Positions 1-12,500 of a DNA stretch of 64,000 nt are shown one piece after another. Below the pieces are notes generated by a model. It ran no database searches. It was not told the origin of the DNA and saw only the letters and a program-made list of their open reading frames with translations. Where the stretch lies: positions 3,894,500 to 3,958,499 of the forward strand of contig VXAI01000068.1 in NCBI GenBank assembly GCA_013399305.1, in the 5' to 3' direction. The first letter of the stretch is position 1; every line of letters starts with the position of its first letter. The position numbers and the translations under genes are program-made. The stretch is from Rostratula benghalensis (lineage: Eukaryota > Chordata > Aves > Charadriiformes > Rostratulidae).

Positions 1-486
1 TCTTGAACAAATAATGAAATATGTGATAATTTTTCATCGCCTTGGTAGATTTCCATAGAAAATATAAATGTGTATTATCATTCAGTCACTTTCCAGTCAA
101 CCTGAAGTTACTGTTTCTGAACGTCAAACTGCTATATTTTAGACAATTCCATTAAATGCCTCCATAAATTTTAGCTTATAGCTAAAATGTAGAGCTTTAA
201 AAAAAAACACAACAAATGCTTTTTCTAGGGGTCTAGGCTGCTGAACAGGCAGAAGGCAGCCTTTGTTTCATGCTTTGTTGGTGCCATAGTCTAACCCCTG
301 TCCTTCCAAAAAGACACCAGTTGTGTTACTGCTGTGTTTGAAGGGAAGCACGTCTTCAGGGCTTCCTGGGCCTGGCCTTGTGTGGCATCTGGTGTTCTCA
401 TTCTTTGTCATTGACTGATAATATTGACTAATACCGAATGCTAACTACCCCATGCTTCCTCTGTTTTTCTTCTCTCCTCTAAACAG
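1..486 (+). other. DPP10 intron (partial)
   Basis: Intronic sequence ending in a pyrimidine tract (about 459-482) and ACAG. I see no other feature here. Confidence 0.85.
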
Positions 487-534
487 GCCCGGGTGTTCCA
501 GTTGTTAGCGTGCACAGTACAAGTAATCCTGCAA
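487..534 (+). CDS. DPP10: DPP10 coding exon (first in window)
   Basis: A 48-bp exon with a pyrimidine-rich acceptor ending ACAG and donor AA|GTGAGT. Its first two bases finish a Gly codon begun upstream, and the frame then reads PGVPVVSVHSTSNPA. This matches the DPP10 propeller stretch that reads VPVVSLHSTDNPA in human (from memory). It ends with one base of the next codon. Too short to appear as an open frame alone; called from splice sites and homology. Confidence 0.93.
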
Positions 535-3500
535 GTGAGTATTCCTTAAGGAATAGGTATATTTTATTCTTGTCCTTGATTGTTTTGGCAAGCATGAGGG
601 AGGAGAACTAATAGATGGCTCATTCATATAAAGTTCTATGAATTACCTTTTAGCAACATCCACATCTGCAAATAATAAGGAAAGAAGTTCATCAAATGAC
701 TAAAATTTTCCTAGGCTATTTGAATATATTTTATGCTAAGTGCCTATCATTGATCTTCTATTTACATTTTAGTTAATTAGATGACAGGTTGTTCTTCATC
801 CATTTCACTTTCTTTGTAAATTATGCTGCCATTACAATACACCTGTACTTTTAGAGGTGCCTTTAAAGTTACAATCCAACCATATTCAAGTAAGGAATGG
901 TCATTGGTCCAGCTGATCATCAAATCTGACACAATGAACTTAGTCTTTCTCTTACATTTCTCAAATCAGAGCAACTCCACTAACGTTTCCAATGATGGCA
1001 AATCCAAGAATAAGGATTTTTTAGGAGGCTATTCAATACCTCTAATTTTCAAGTTGTACTCATTGCTTTCTGTATATTGACACCAAATCTACTGCTGTTT
1101 CCTGGCTGCCTGAGGTGCTTCACAATAGAAGACTGTCCTTCAGCAGCAGAATTTTTCTCACATATGTATTTCTCTGGTTCAGTGGAGGGGACAACTTTGC
1201 TATCTCCAACTCCACTGTGGCTCCACGTAGCATGAAGGTGTGGATTAGAGGAAACAGGACATCTTTCCATCATTCCATTTCCAATCTTTACGTATTCTAA
1301 TTTCATCCAACAAATTATCCACAGAATTTTTCCCAGAATCCAGAAGTCCTGAACTGTACTTGTCTGTATCCCTGTTGTTGTGGGCCAGCCACTATTCAGC
1401 CATAGCAGTGGACATAACATTGCATGTTGAAGTGACATACTGCTCAACACTATCATGCCATCAATTGTTAATTGATGCCCCCACATCTCCTTCCTGTTTG
1501 GTGTATTTTGGTTTCTTTTTAATGTTGCTGTTGATAGTGTTTGCAAAGCTGAACACTGTAGCACATGAAGTAGTTGTAACCCAATTCAATAAGGGGTAGC
1601 TATTACTGCTTAAAGTAAATTAATTTCTATGGAGCTACTCATTTCTTTAAAGGTAGAATTTCACTCTTTATTATTTGCATCTAAAATGCTGTTGATAGTG
1701 AAGTATTATAAAAGAGCTTTACATACAGCATCTCAGAGCAAAACAAAGCAATTGAGGATAGAGGGACATTGTTTGTTGTAACAACATGAAACCAAATAAT
1801 AAAAGAGATAATTTACCGTTCATGTTTCAGTGCAAGATTAGATTATCCTCTTCAATTCATAAAAGAATGATTAAGGATTACTTCAATTATTCCATCCTCA
1901 GACTATAATTATACTATTTTGGTTGACTGCCCAGAACAAACATTCTTTTTAGATTACCCGTTTTGGCCCTACGTGGAGGGTTTATTGTTTAATAAAAAAA
2001 AATTACATTTTGGAAGCAAGATCGGTAATTTGAGAAAAAAAAGACAAGAAAAAACCCCAAACTAATTAATCATTCTTTCATGTGCAAAGGGATTGCTTCA
2101 AATCTATCTGCAGCTTTAATCCAAACTGAAGTCTTGCTCTTGGTTGAAGGGTAGAAGACAGAGAAGGGCATGCAAGATCAAGTAGAGCTGTGCTGGCTCA
2201 GTATTGACTTGGAATAGGGAGGTTGACAAGGATATCACCCAGCCTTTCCCTGAAACAGCTGCTGCTAGTGTTTGTCACGGATACTAGTATTCACGTTGTT
2301 CAGCAGCAATTCTGTAGTGAGTGCTTAGAGAAAACAAAGCCTACGGAAGCCAGAAAATGGAATAGATGTATATGTTTTGAATTAAGCTGATTGCTCAGTT
2401 CCTGAATTGCAAAGCAGTTGCATTATAAAAAAAAGTAATTTGCAAGATTTACCATTGCACATTTCTCTCTTTTTCTTTAATTTTTTTGAATCTTGATTTC
2501 TCTCTGATGTAATGATTCTCTGTACCTTTCAACTTACTTTTTCTTCCCATTTTCTACAGACTTTTATATTTTGGAAAATAATGCTGTGTTGAAAGAAGCT
2601 GTTTTTAAGAAAAAAAATTCCAGGACTGAAATTAAAATGCTTCACATTGAGGATTACGGTAAATTTGACAAAATGTTATTTTAACAAACCAAAAGCTTTC
2701 TTACAATTTTACTGTTTTTCATCTGTGTAACTACCAGCCTTTAATTTTTTGCTCTTTTCTTAAAAGAACTCCCTTTACAGTTGTCACTGCCAAAAGATTT
2801 CACGGATCGAAATCAGTATGGCCTTCTATTAATTATGTAAGTATCTGTGTAGAATCACTCACAACAATAAAAAAATATTTCACAGAAAACATTTAACTCT
2901 TTATTAGGAAAATGTTTTCTTACCTTGCATAAATAAAATGGATTTAAGTTGGTAAATCAAACGGCTTTTTTTCAAGAAGATTTTGTTATAAGTGCTATCT
3001 GGTCTATCTGGTAGAGATGCCTGGGGTTTTTCTGAACTTGTCTGCTTTGTAGTACTTTTGTGTACATGAGGCACTGACCCTTCTGAAGGTGTAGCTGTGA
3101 GGAGTTCTGCAGTCTTTCCTGGACCCATACTGATCCCTACGCACAGAGAATCTAATTCAGGACATATGCTCCATATTTATTTTTTTTTTCCCATTTTACC
3201 CCTGATAGAAATGGGTAGAGCTTTCAAGAGGGGCTCAGTTAAGATGCATAAAGCAAAACTGCTTTTTGGATCACTGGAAAGAAGAAAAAAATATTTTTGA
3301 GGATCAATGGCTGAAGGCATTATAGGCGTGATCTAAAGTCTGGTATGTTTGTAGGAAACCTCTGTGGGAGGAAAGAGGTACCCCATAGCAACCTACATTG
3401 TTCTTTTAAAAAGAGTGTGTGCATTCTTCTGAGACAGTCAGCTTTTAAGTTGCATGTCTACAGAAAGTATAGCAGAGGAAGAGAGAGCATCATCATCGTA

Positions 3501-6500
3501 CCTGCATGCTATCTAGGAAGACCAGTGATGGCTAGCTTAGGGGAACCTGAGCTCAGCACAAGTCTGCCATGGGTATAGGGGGATTTCCTGTTCCTGCAGA
3601 TCTTCCAGTACCATTTGGAAGGAATTGATGTGAATTTCACTAAAGCAAATGTAGGAATGCACTGCTAAATTCATGAAAATGCAAGATTGGCAGAGCTGTA
3701 TCACCTGCAGTAGACCATCCCTTGCTGAAAGCAGACATCCTTACAGTTGCACGTGAGGTCAAATTTACAAGCTTGAGCTGCTGAGTGGTCCCAGATTCTT
3801 CAGCTCAGCTCAGATCTTAGCTAATAGGACAGAGAGGCATAAGCCTGCTTATTTCTATGTCCAGTTTGTGTTTAAAATTCATTTTTTTCAGTTGTATATG
3901 TCTGCAGCTGTGGATACTCTGCTTTTTAAGTGGCTTATGAACATGTTTGTTATGTGGAGAAAGAGGACACATGGATTATTTTACCCTTGCCATATTTGCT
4001 AGCATGATCTTGAAGCATGATTGTATTTTAAGCAGCTCTTTTAAGTGTGCCAAAGGCAAACCAACTCTGTGAATTGGCACCAGCAGCATTCCAGGGAGTT
4101 GCAAATGCTGGCACTTTTTTTTTTTTTTTTCTGAGAGTGGAGAAGCATTAAGGTGTTAGCCGTGTAACGCTTTCCTTTTTAAGTTTCCTAGTTCATACAT
4201 AATCTGCTATCTGCAGTTATGGTGAAATGCGAGAATATATGCTTATGTAGAATCTAGAGAAGACAGGAAGGATGGATCAGAAATGCCAAGAGAAAGCCAA
4301 GGCCAAAAAAGGGAAAAGGAAAAAGATATAATAAAATGCTGTTATGGAATATTTTTAGATATTAAGAATTCAAATAACTGAGAACAATATTGAGGGAGTG
4401 TCTGAATTTAAATTTACCAAAGCTGTGAGTACTCAATGAGCGAGTAATGTGGCCAAGTCACAATGTATGGATTTATTTTTTTTTAAATTGCTTTATTTTT
4501 CTATGATGTGCATGTGGGATAAAAATGAAATTCACCTGCTTCTGAATACAGATTGTGGTATCTACATTTATGATGGAGGCTTTGCTTCTTTTTAGCTCAC
4601 TCCTTACCTTTGCAATACTGAATTCTCAATGTTGGCTTTAACCTGAGTTATTTTTAGAAAACCCTGTACACTAATGAAAGTATGAAACTGAAAATTTGAA
4701 ATCTATCCTGGCTCATGTAGTGTTGCGTGTGTTGTGTCCCACTCTGCCCTAGAAAAGAAAAAATGAAGTTATGCTTCTTCAGCAGCCTTTTACAGACTTT
4801 AAACTGAAGTTGCCAGCAATCTTTTTTTTTTTTTTTGCACTAAAGATGTCCCCAAATGAGACATAAAACTAAAAACTGTCACTGAAGCTATGGAAGGTTC
4901 CCTTGTGGGATGATTATTTGAGCCTAATAAATTCTGCCTGGCTCTTGAGAAAGAACAATTGGAAATCTGTATGTGTGCAGAGGGTAATTTGTTGACCTAC
5001 ACAGCTCCAAATTGACGTCTTAAAGTTTATTCTATTATCAGAAGTGTTACTTTCCGGAAAAAAAAAGTATTCAGGTCCAAGAAGAACATGTAGCTCTTAC
5101 AGAAAACGCTGATTAGTTGTAAATGTGGTATAATTTTCCAGATATTTGACTTTCCTGAGTCCCAGAGTGGTGCTGTTGGGACTGATTGAGAACCACCCTG
5201 TTCCTGCTTCTAGAAGTGTTAGACAAGAATTGTAGCAGCTGATAACAAGCGCTGCCTTTCATATTTCAGCTGTACCTACTTTCTTCCTTACATTCTCGGC
5301 CAGGACACAATTATCTTTATATTCCAGCTACTGAAAGTTTGCAAAAGAATGCTTACCAATGTCCTTGGTAAGAGTTATTGTTTAATTGTATATCCATTTT
5401 TTTGTAAAGGAGATTCTATATAACACCTTGATCCAGGCAACATACACTGTATGTATGTATGTAAAGAGAAGATATTACCTGGAAAAGTGAAGTATTAGGA
5501 GATATAAAGTAGATTTTGCTTTCCCTCTCAGTAACAACGCAATTTGACAAGGATTTAAGAAAAAGAGAGGGAGGGAAGGAAGGAAGGAAGGAAGGAAGGA
5601 AGAAAAGGAGGGAAGGAAAAAAAGAATGTGACTTTAAACCTGCAATTCATCTGATAGGCAGTCTCTGCAGTGCGAATTAAATGGCTAGCTAAGTGCATAT
5701 AAGCTTCTAAGTGCATATAGGTTTTGTCCCCTAAGGTGGAGGGTAAATACGGTGTGTAAGATCTAACAGCCTCTGACTGTTTGTTAGGCTGCAGTGATTG
5801 CTTCAGAGTCACTCCAGGCCTCTGGTGAAGATTGATCTTCTCCACGTCATACATTTTGCCAGGATACGGTTTGCCTCTGTGGTCTCAGCTCTGTCTATGG
5901 AAATTTGCACTGGTGACTACTTCCACTGGCTCTGAGTAAAGTGGGTTTTTCATGGCTGACGTTCATAATTTTAGTGTAAATTTTCATCAGCAGCTTCTGT
6001 GTTAATGCGCTCTCTGGATCAATAGGGTTACTCTCACAATAACAGAAGCTGGAAATGGATAAAGAGGAGACAGTGGTATTATTTGGTAATTTCTTTTTTT
6101 AGTTGTAGCTGTATCAAAGGTGAATGACTGTAATAAGTCTCCTGTATTCATGCAAGGATGCCTACAGATACATTTGTACTCCCAGCACATGGCACTCAGG
6201 TGTCTGAGTGTTAAGCCTGAATCCTGCAAAGGAACCTTTCCTGTGGATTCTGGTCCTGGTGTGAAATCTGGGTGTGAACTCCGTACAGTTCCTTGTAGAC
6301 ACAAGCTCAACTTAAGAACCATGCCCTGAATATCCTGTAACCTTTATTATAAGGATTTTATGGAGTTAGCAGTTGCAAAGCATGCTGCATGCTTAAATCA
6401 TTGTATTGCTATGTTAAAATGTATGTTCATCTTATGTCCAGACTGTCTAACAGATAGGTCTCATGCAGAAATCAGTTACATCAGCTACCAGTATTTTTTC

Positions 6501-9500
6501 TTTACAGAATTGTGTTGCATAGGCCATAAAGTGCTAAATAGACTATAAAGCTGCCCTTTCTTTCATTTGTTCTCCAAAGCGACTAAGACATTTCACACGC
6601 AGTTTCCTTCTGATATAATATGTACAGTGTAGGTATAGATTAGAGAGGTGTACAGTAATTGCCTAAAAGAGTGATTATCATCTCTTTTCTATATAATTAA
6701 GATCAAAGTTGAAATTTCAGGTCCTTGATTTTCTCATTATGGTTCATCTTACTCATTAAAAAAGTTGGAAGATACACTTCTTGGTAACACACAGGAAATG
6801 ATTAAGTAAAAGACTCTGGCATTTCATCTGGATAATAAAATGAGAGGTGATAATCATTCTTTATTTTTTCTTGAACATAATTAACCTCATTCCTTCAAAA
6901 TCTGAAGATAATGTGTTTTAAATGTCAGCATTTATTATTTAATGCCATTTAAAATTGTCCAATATGTAAGTAGAGATTGCAAAAATGAGTCAGTGGAAAG
7001 ATTGTTCTGATCTTTGAGAGGGGAAAAACACAACAGGTATCCTCCAAAGTCACAACAAACTGTCCCTGAGAGGTTTCTGTTTGTTTCTCTGTTTACTTGT
7101 TTTCTTATATTTTGGTAATAAAAAGGAATCGTTTCATCTCTTGTTGAAATTATGAAATTTTTAGGCCTTGCACAGGCAATCAAACTTGTTTATGCTTCCA
7201 GTTAATACACTCTCGGGACTGATAGCAAGGTAAGACAAGCAGGGTTGGAAGTGAAGTTTCTTTTTACAACTTCAGGAGTAACTCATTAAAAGACTAGAAG
7301 AAACGTAGAGAAGCATAATGCAAGTATTGGGAAAAACTCAAGATCCTATGTTTGGTAATACTTTGCATATTAATATATGTCTTGTGTACCTTTCATTTGT
7401 TGTAAAGGATTTTATTTGTTCTAACTGGCAGCCTTTGCAGGTGAAGACCAATGCTTGGCAACATGGTGAAGTGTAAAAATATGTGGTGGGCTCCACTACT
7501 TTGCAGTGTGCTTTACAGGAGGACACCTCCGAAAGCCTTTTTGTTTGGCCAGTTCTTCCTCTGTAAAACAGCTGCAAAATGTACTTTTCTGGGGATCCTT
7601 AAGTCATGTGAAAGATTCACCAATTGCTTTGCAAGCCAGCCACCTAATGCCTGTATTCATCCTGCCTCTGCCAGTGTGGCAGTATTTTACTGCTTTATTG
7701 TGTTTCTGGTACATTAAAGTGTCTGACAGGACAGTCTTTTCTTTTCACTCCCTTAAGTTCTCTTCCGCATTCTTTGAAGTTTGTATTACATTTTCGAGGC
7801 CCAGAGGGAAAATTCATTTAGCTCAGGCTAAAAGAGGAATAAACTGGAGGGTTACTCCAGCTGTTTCGTTTGCAGTAGCAGTCCTGGTGCTATGAGCAGT
7901 GATCACCCTGCTCACTCCCTTGGTCTTCAGCCCAACAGAGGTTTGGAAAATAGTTGGGCTAAGATCCATCCTCTTTGGATCCATCCTCCAGCCTCCCCAA
8001 CTCCTGCTTCCCCTACTGCAGTACACATCTTACTATGTGTATTAAATGCTCGTTTAATCTTCCTTAGAAAAAGACAAGAGGAGATTCAAAACTCCACCTC
8101 CTTTTATGAAGACACAGAATGTTTCATCTCTGTTGTCAAAATTGCATTTTAAAAGTCTTCAGCTTCAAGGGTTTCAGAAAGATATTTTAAGAATAACATT
8201 TTTTTCTCTTATGCCTTCTACTTCAGTTCTGTCTGTCACATGATTCTACCCTAGTAATGGAATCACTTCTGGTGAAGTGTTTTAATTTATTTGGCCATAT
8301 CTGCAGGGAGGAATTGTAAACAAACTGTTTTCAGTTGGAGTCTGCTATATCTAAACAGGGCATATGAACACACAGAAAGCATTTGGGATTTTCCATCCTC
8401 AAGCTATTCAGGTTCCCTGATTTTTGGCCAGTAATGATGGCTGTCCTTGGAAGCTGGTGCATATGAAAGAAATGCTCGTGAAATCTGAAAATGAAATGGA
8501 TTTTTCTATTACGCTATTTTTGCAAAATGGTCTTCTTTCCCCCTTCAGTTTCACCATAAGGAAAAGACTTATGGAAGGAAAATTACTTTTATCAGCAATA
8601 TTTCTTTGCATAGATTTTATCCTCTGCATTGTAGTCATCTCACACATTTGCTATGAAGATACTTTTTCCATATGCTGCATCAAATCCACCGTTTTGCAGA
8701 AATGGAAAAAGGTACACTGGAAACTAAGCAGTGATGATAGAAGTTATGTGCCGTGTATCTTTTAAAATTGTTTCCCCTGCTGCTTGATCAGCCCTACAGC
8801 TTCTAAAATTCCTATTTATAATCTTGCCACTTAGTTTTTAATGGTGCAAAACCTGGAACAAATTTTGCTGCAGTCATGATAGCAGAGCAGCAGAGGAGTA
8901 TTGCTCAGAGTACAGCGGCAACAGCCTCTCTGGTAAAACTATATTATTCCCCGTAGGCTGTAACTCAAGTCAGGAACAGAGACTTTAGTTTAAGCTTTTG
9001 GATATAGAATCTGAAAGAACAGATTCTTCTCTTTTCAGCAATATATGAACTTACAATGAGGTGCTCCTTTTTCCAGGCGGTCTGAGATGTATGTGACTGC
9101 CTTGCAAGAAGCATAGAAATTACCCGCTAAGGTCAATGATATTGGTGTATTATTGATGGCTTCTGTCTATTTAAATGGTACCTCATTGGTGACCTTCTGC
9201 AGTCTGCTCAAGTCGTCAGCAGTTGCACTGCCACGGTGGAATCATAATCCAGGTGTAGTTGCTGTCGAAGACACACACACGGCAGCTCTGAATCTTGAAA
9301 GTCAGGAACAAAAATAAAAAAGGAGCAGTCCAAATGCTGTCGCTTACAAGGGGAAAAAAAATGAACTGGGGAAAAAAATGAACCAGGAAAAAGTAGGCAG
9401 TCTTCATTTGTTGTTTGACTCCGGAAATGATGCTCCTTAAGGAACTTTTGAGGGATGTGAAGAGCCTGGAACTTGGCATAGCCCTTTTGGTGCTGGCTTC

Positions 9501-12500
9501 GATTTTGCTGTAGTGCTTTGGCCAGTCTGTGTTTCCCTTCTGGCCATCCATAGTCAGGTGGGAAGAAGACTTCTGTGTTTCTTTTGTACCTAAGCAGAAA
9601 TGGCACAGACTTTCTTTCAGGCTTACCAGTGGGGTTAAGAATTCTGTGAAGAGAGTACCACTGAACAGTAGTTAATTATAATTAGGCTGTAAATAGTGAT
9701 GAGCATAAAACAAAATCTGACCTTTGAGATAGCTGTAATCCCAAAACAAACTTCCCAAATTAGGCTGTGCATCTAGTATTGCACTGCAGTAACAAACTTG
9801 CTTTGTTACAGAGCCCTTGGGGTGATGTTCCAACTTGCATAAAGGATTAATACCTTACAGAAGCCCCACTTGAAAGGTTAAAAGTGAGGCCTAAATGGTA
9901 CATAGAATATATGCTGTCTCTGTGGAGGACAGAAGCACACCTCAGATAATCAGTATCATTTTATAGCAGCAGCTGAAGAGTAAAGAGACCTTTGGATGCT
10001 AATAGGAATTTTGACATGTACCTCAATGGAAATGGCTTAACATGCCCATCACAGGCTACTTATATGGACATTCTTGAAATAAATTAGCCACTGGAAAATT
10101 GCTTCTGAAAGCAATACGTCACACAAGCAATCATGCACGAGTGGAAAATGTGTAACATTTAAAGTCTTAGCCTAAAAGTAGCCCAGCTATGCTCTCCAGA
10201 GCTAGGGAAAACATCACTCTCTGTTCTTACCCACTGAGAATCTTGCTGAAGTTTGGTCTGATGTTCCTTTCTTAATAGAATAAATTCTCTGAGGGTATCA
10301 TCTTTCATTTAAAACCCTTTTTGGTTTTAAGTGCTTTCTGGTTTAGATAAAGGCTTACAAATGTAATGGTTCTTCCCCTATCCCCAAGTACCTAAATATG
10401 TATGTATATATACACAAGTATATATAACCTAGGCATATTGCAGACACTGTATTTGTTTGTTCTTATGTTATGTGGGAGGGAAGCGGGCTGACTCATGGTA
10501 TTTTCACTTGTGGTGGGATATGTTAAAATGTTGGAAAGATACCTGGACAGACAAGGATATTTCTGATGTACTGTTGTGGAAAGTTGGAAGAACTTTAAAA
10601 AAAAAAATATAAAAAATACTGGTCTGAGGCTGTGACTATTGGAAATAGTGGTAAAACCTCCATGAAAACATCTATGTCAATGTAGAGTGCTTCTGAATAC
10701 CTTGATATGTACAACAGGCATAAATTGAAAGAATTGTTCTGCTCCTGCTCTTATTGTAAATAATAGCAATAATATACTTCTGAATTGTGTGTTTGCTGCA
10801 GAGCTCACTTGGCAATCAGTATCTCCAGATTCATTGCTCTGCACTGTTAGCAGTTAGTGTAATCACAATTGACTTGGTTAAGCAAACAAAAAAAAATTTA
10901 TAAAGTCAAATATAAATTTGATGCACAAGATTACGGTGAATCAAGCGTAACACGTTGTGACTGAGTCTATAATCAAGTAACCCTAATTTCAGTGCATGGT
11001 ACAGCAGCTACATGGGTAGATCTGACTGAACATATGTATTTATCATACTCTAGCTAATTAATAGGGCAATTACCTTGAAGATAGTCTCTGTTATCCACAG
11101 CTAAAACCAGATATCGAATCAGCACCTTATTGTATGTATAAGGCAGTGGTTATTGTAGGAGACTTTTATCTCTCTTTCCTCCCTCCGGGTTTATACAAGA
11201 CTCTTTGGCAAAATAATAATTTCTGCCTTCATCTTTCTTTCACCTTAGACAGGATATTCCCACAGACACTGTCCAATCTAATTTCCATACACCCAGCACA
11301 GACACTTTTACATTTTAATTTGCATTCAACTGGCAGATGCAGCCTGCGTAGAAGTATTTTGCATTTCGTACAACTTCATGGTAGCCTGCTCTCTTATTCT
11401 GTTTATCTTGGGGGAAAAATAATGACAAGCTTCCCTTTTAAAACTGATGTTTTATTTTCTTTGGGAGGAAAATAGTATATTTGGAGTCAGTAGAAAATTC
11501 TTATTGTTCCTCTAGAAACTGCAGTTTCCCATTCTATTCCACCTTTTCTGCTGTAAAACACCTTTTTTTTTTTTCCAGTCATAAAATAAATTTATCACTC
11601 CTACCTGAATCCTTTCCTTCCTATGAATTTGGATGGAGAAAATATGATTTTCTCCAATGTGTACTTAAGTCTTCTTTGTACCCTATTTCAAAAAATCCAT
11701 TTGAGGCTACAGTAATGCAATTATTTTTGTTTTCTAAGATGACATCTTTCTTAATAGAATTATATATCCTGCAAAATCATAATCAGGGTATTGAATTAAT
11801 TTTTTTTTTTTGTCCGTTTTGTGTGACTTAACAAATTCTATGTGAGCGTTCTCAGAACTGAGCCAGCTGTTAGTGATTGCATTATTCTTTTTGGTTCACT
11901 TTATTGACCTATAAGCAGCACTACATGTATTAATTTATTTGTTTCTTTCTACAAAGTATACTCAGGTATTGGCAACACTGCAACACAGTGGTTATAAAGT
12001 TAAAGAGATTATTTTGCTTACTACTGCCGCGGGGATTCCTGGCACTAGCTAATGTGATGATGGTGTTTGTGGAAATGACAATAATTCAGCAAGGTTGTGT
12101 AACCGACTGAACTCTCCAGCTCGGTTAAATAAAATATCGGAGAACGGCAAAAGTGCATCACATTGTCAATAGTCTTCGTTTGTGTCTGGTGTGTTGGTAT
12201 TTGCAGTGATGAAGCTCCAGGCAGCCAGTTGGTTACAGATAAGTTTCACATTGACTGGGACTCAGTGCTTGTCAACTCTGATAATGTCATCGTAGCTCGA
12301 TTTGATGGCAGAGGGAGTGGATTTCAAGGCCTTAAGATTCTGCAGGAGGTCCACCGATGCTTAGGATCAGTGGAAGTGAAGGACCAAGTAGCAGCCGTAG
12401 AGTACGTATGTGCAAACTTTTCTTCTCTTCTACCCTGCTTCCACCCTGATGAATAAGCATTTTTAACTGAAACTGCCCAGAATGTTTTCTTTGCATGGTG

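Noticed and set aside
5555..5854. 99-codon minus frame ending in repeated PSFLPSFLPS
   Set aside because: The repeat is just translated GGAA microsatellite.
9208..9606. Minus-strand open frames of 132 and 111 codons inside the largest DPP10 intron
   Set aside because: Two overlapping frames of similar length, no recognisable domain, intronic position and low-complexity Phe/Ser/Pro content point to chance.
11134..11831. Consecutive plus-strand open frames of 113 and 116 codons upstream of a DPP10 exon
   Set aside because: Rich in Phe/Leu/Ser from T-rich DNA, no domain, and no link by splice sites to DPP10.
12403..12405. Extending the DPP10 exon to 12405 to use the consensus-like GTATGT donor
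   Set aside because: It breaks the frame with the next exon; the donor at 12402 gives the family-matching AVESLLK junction.
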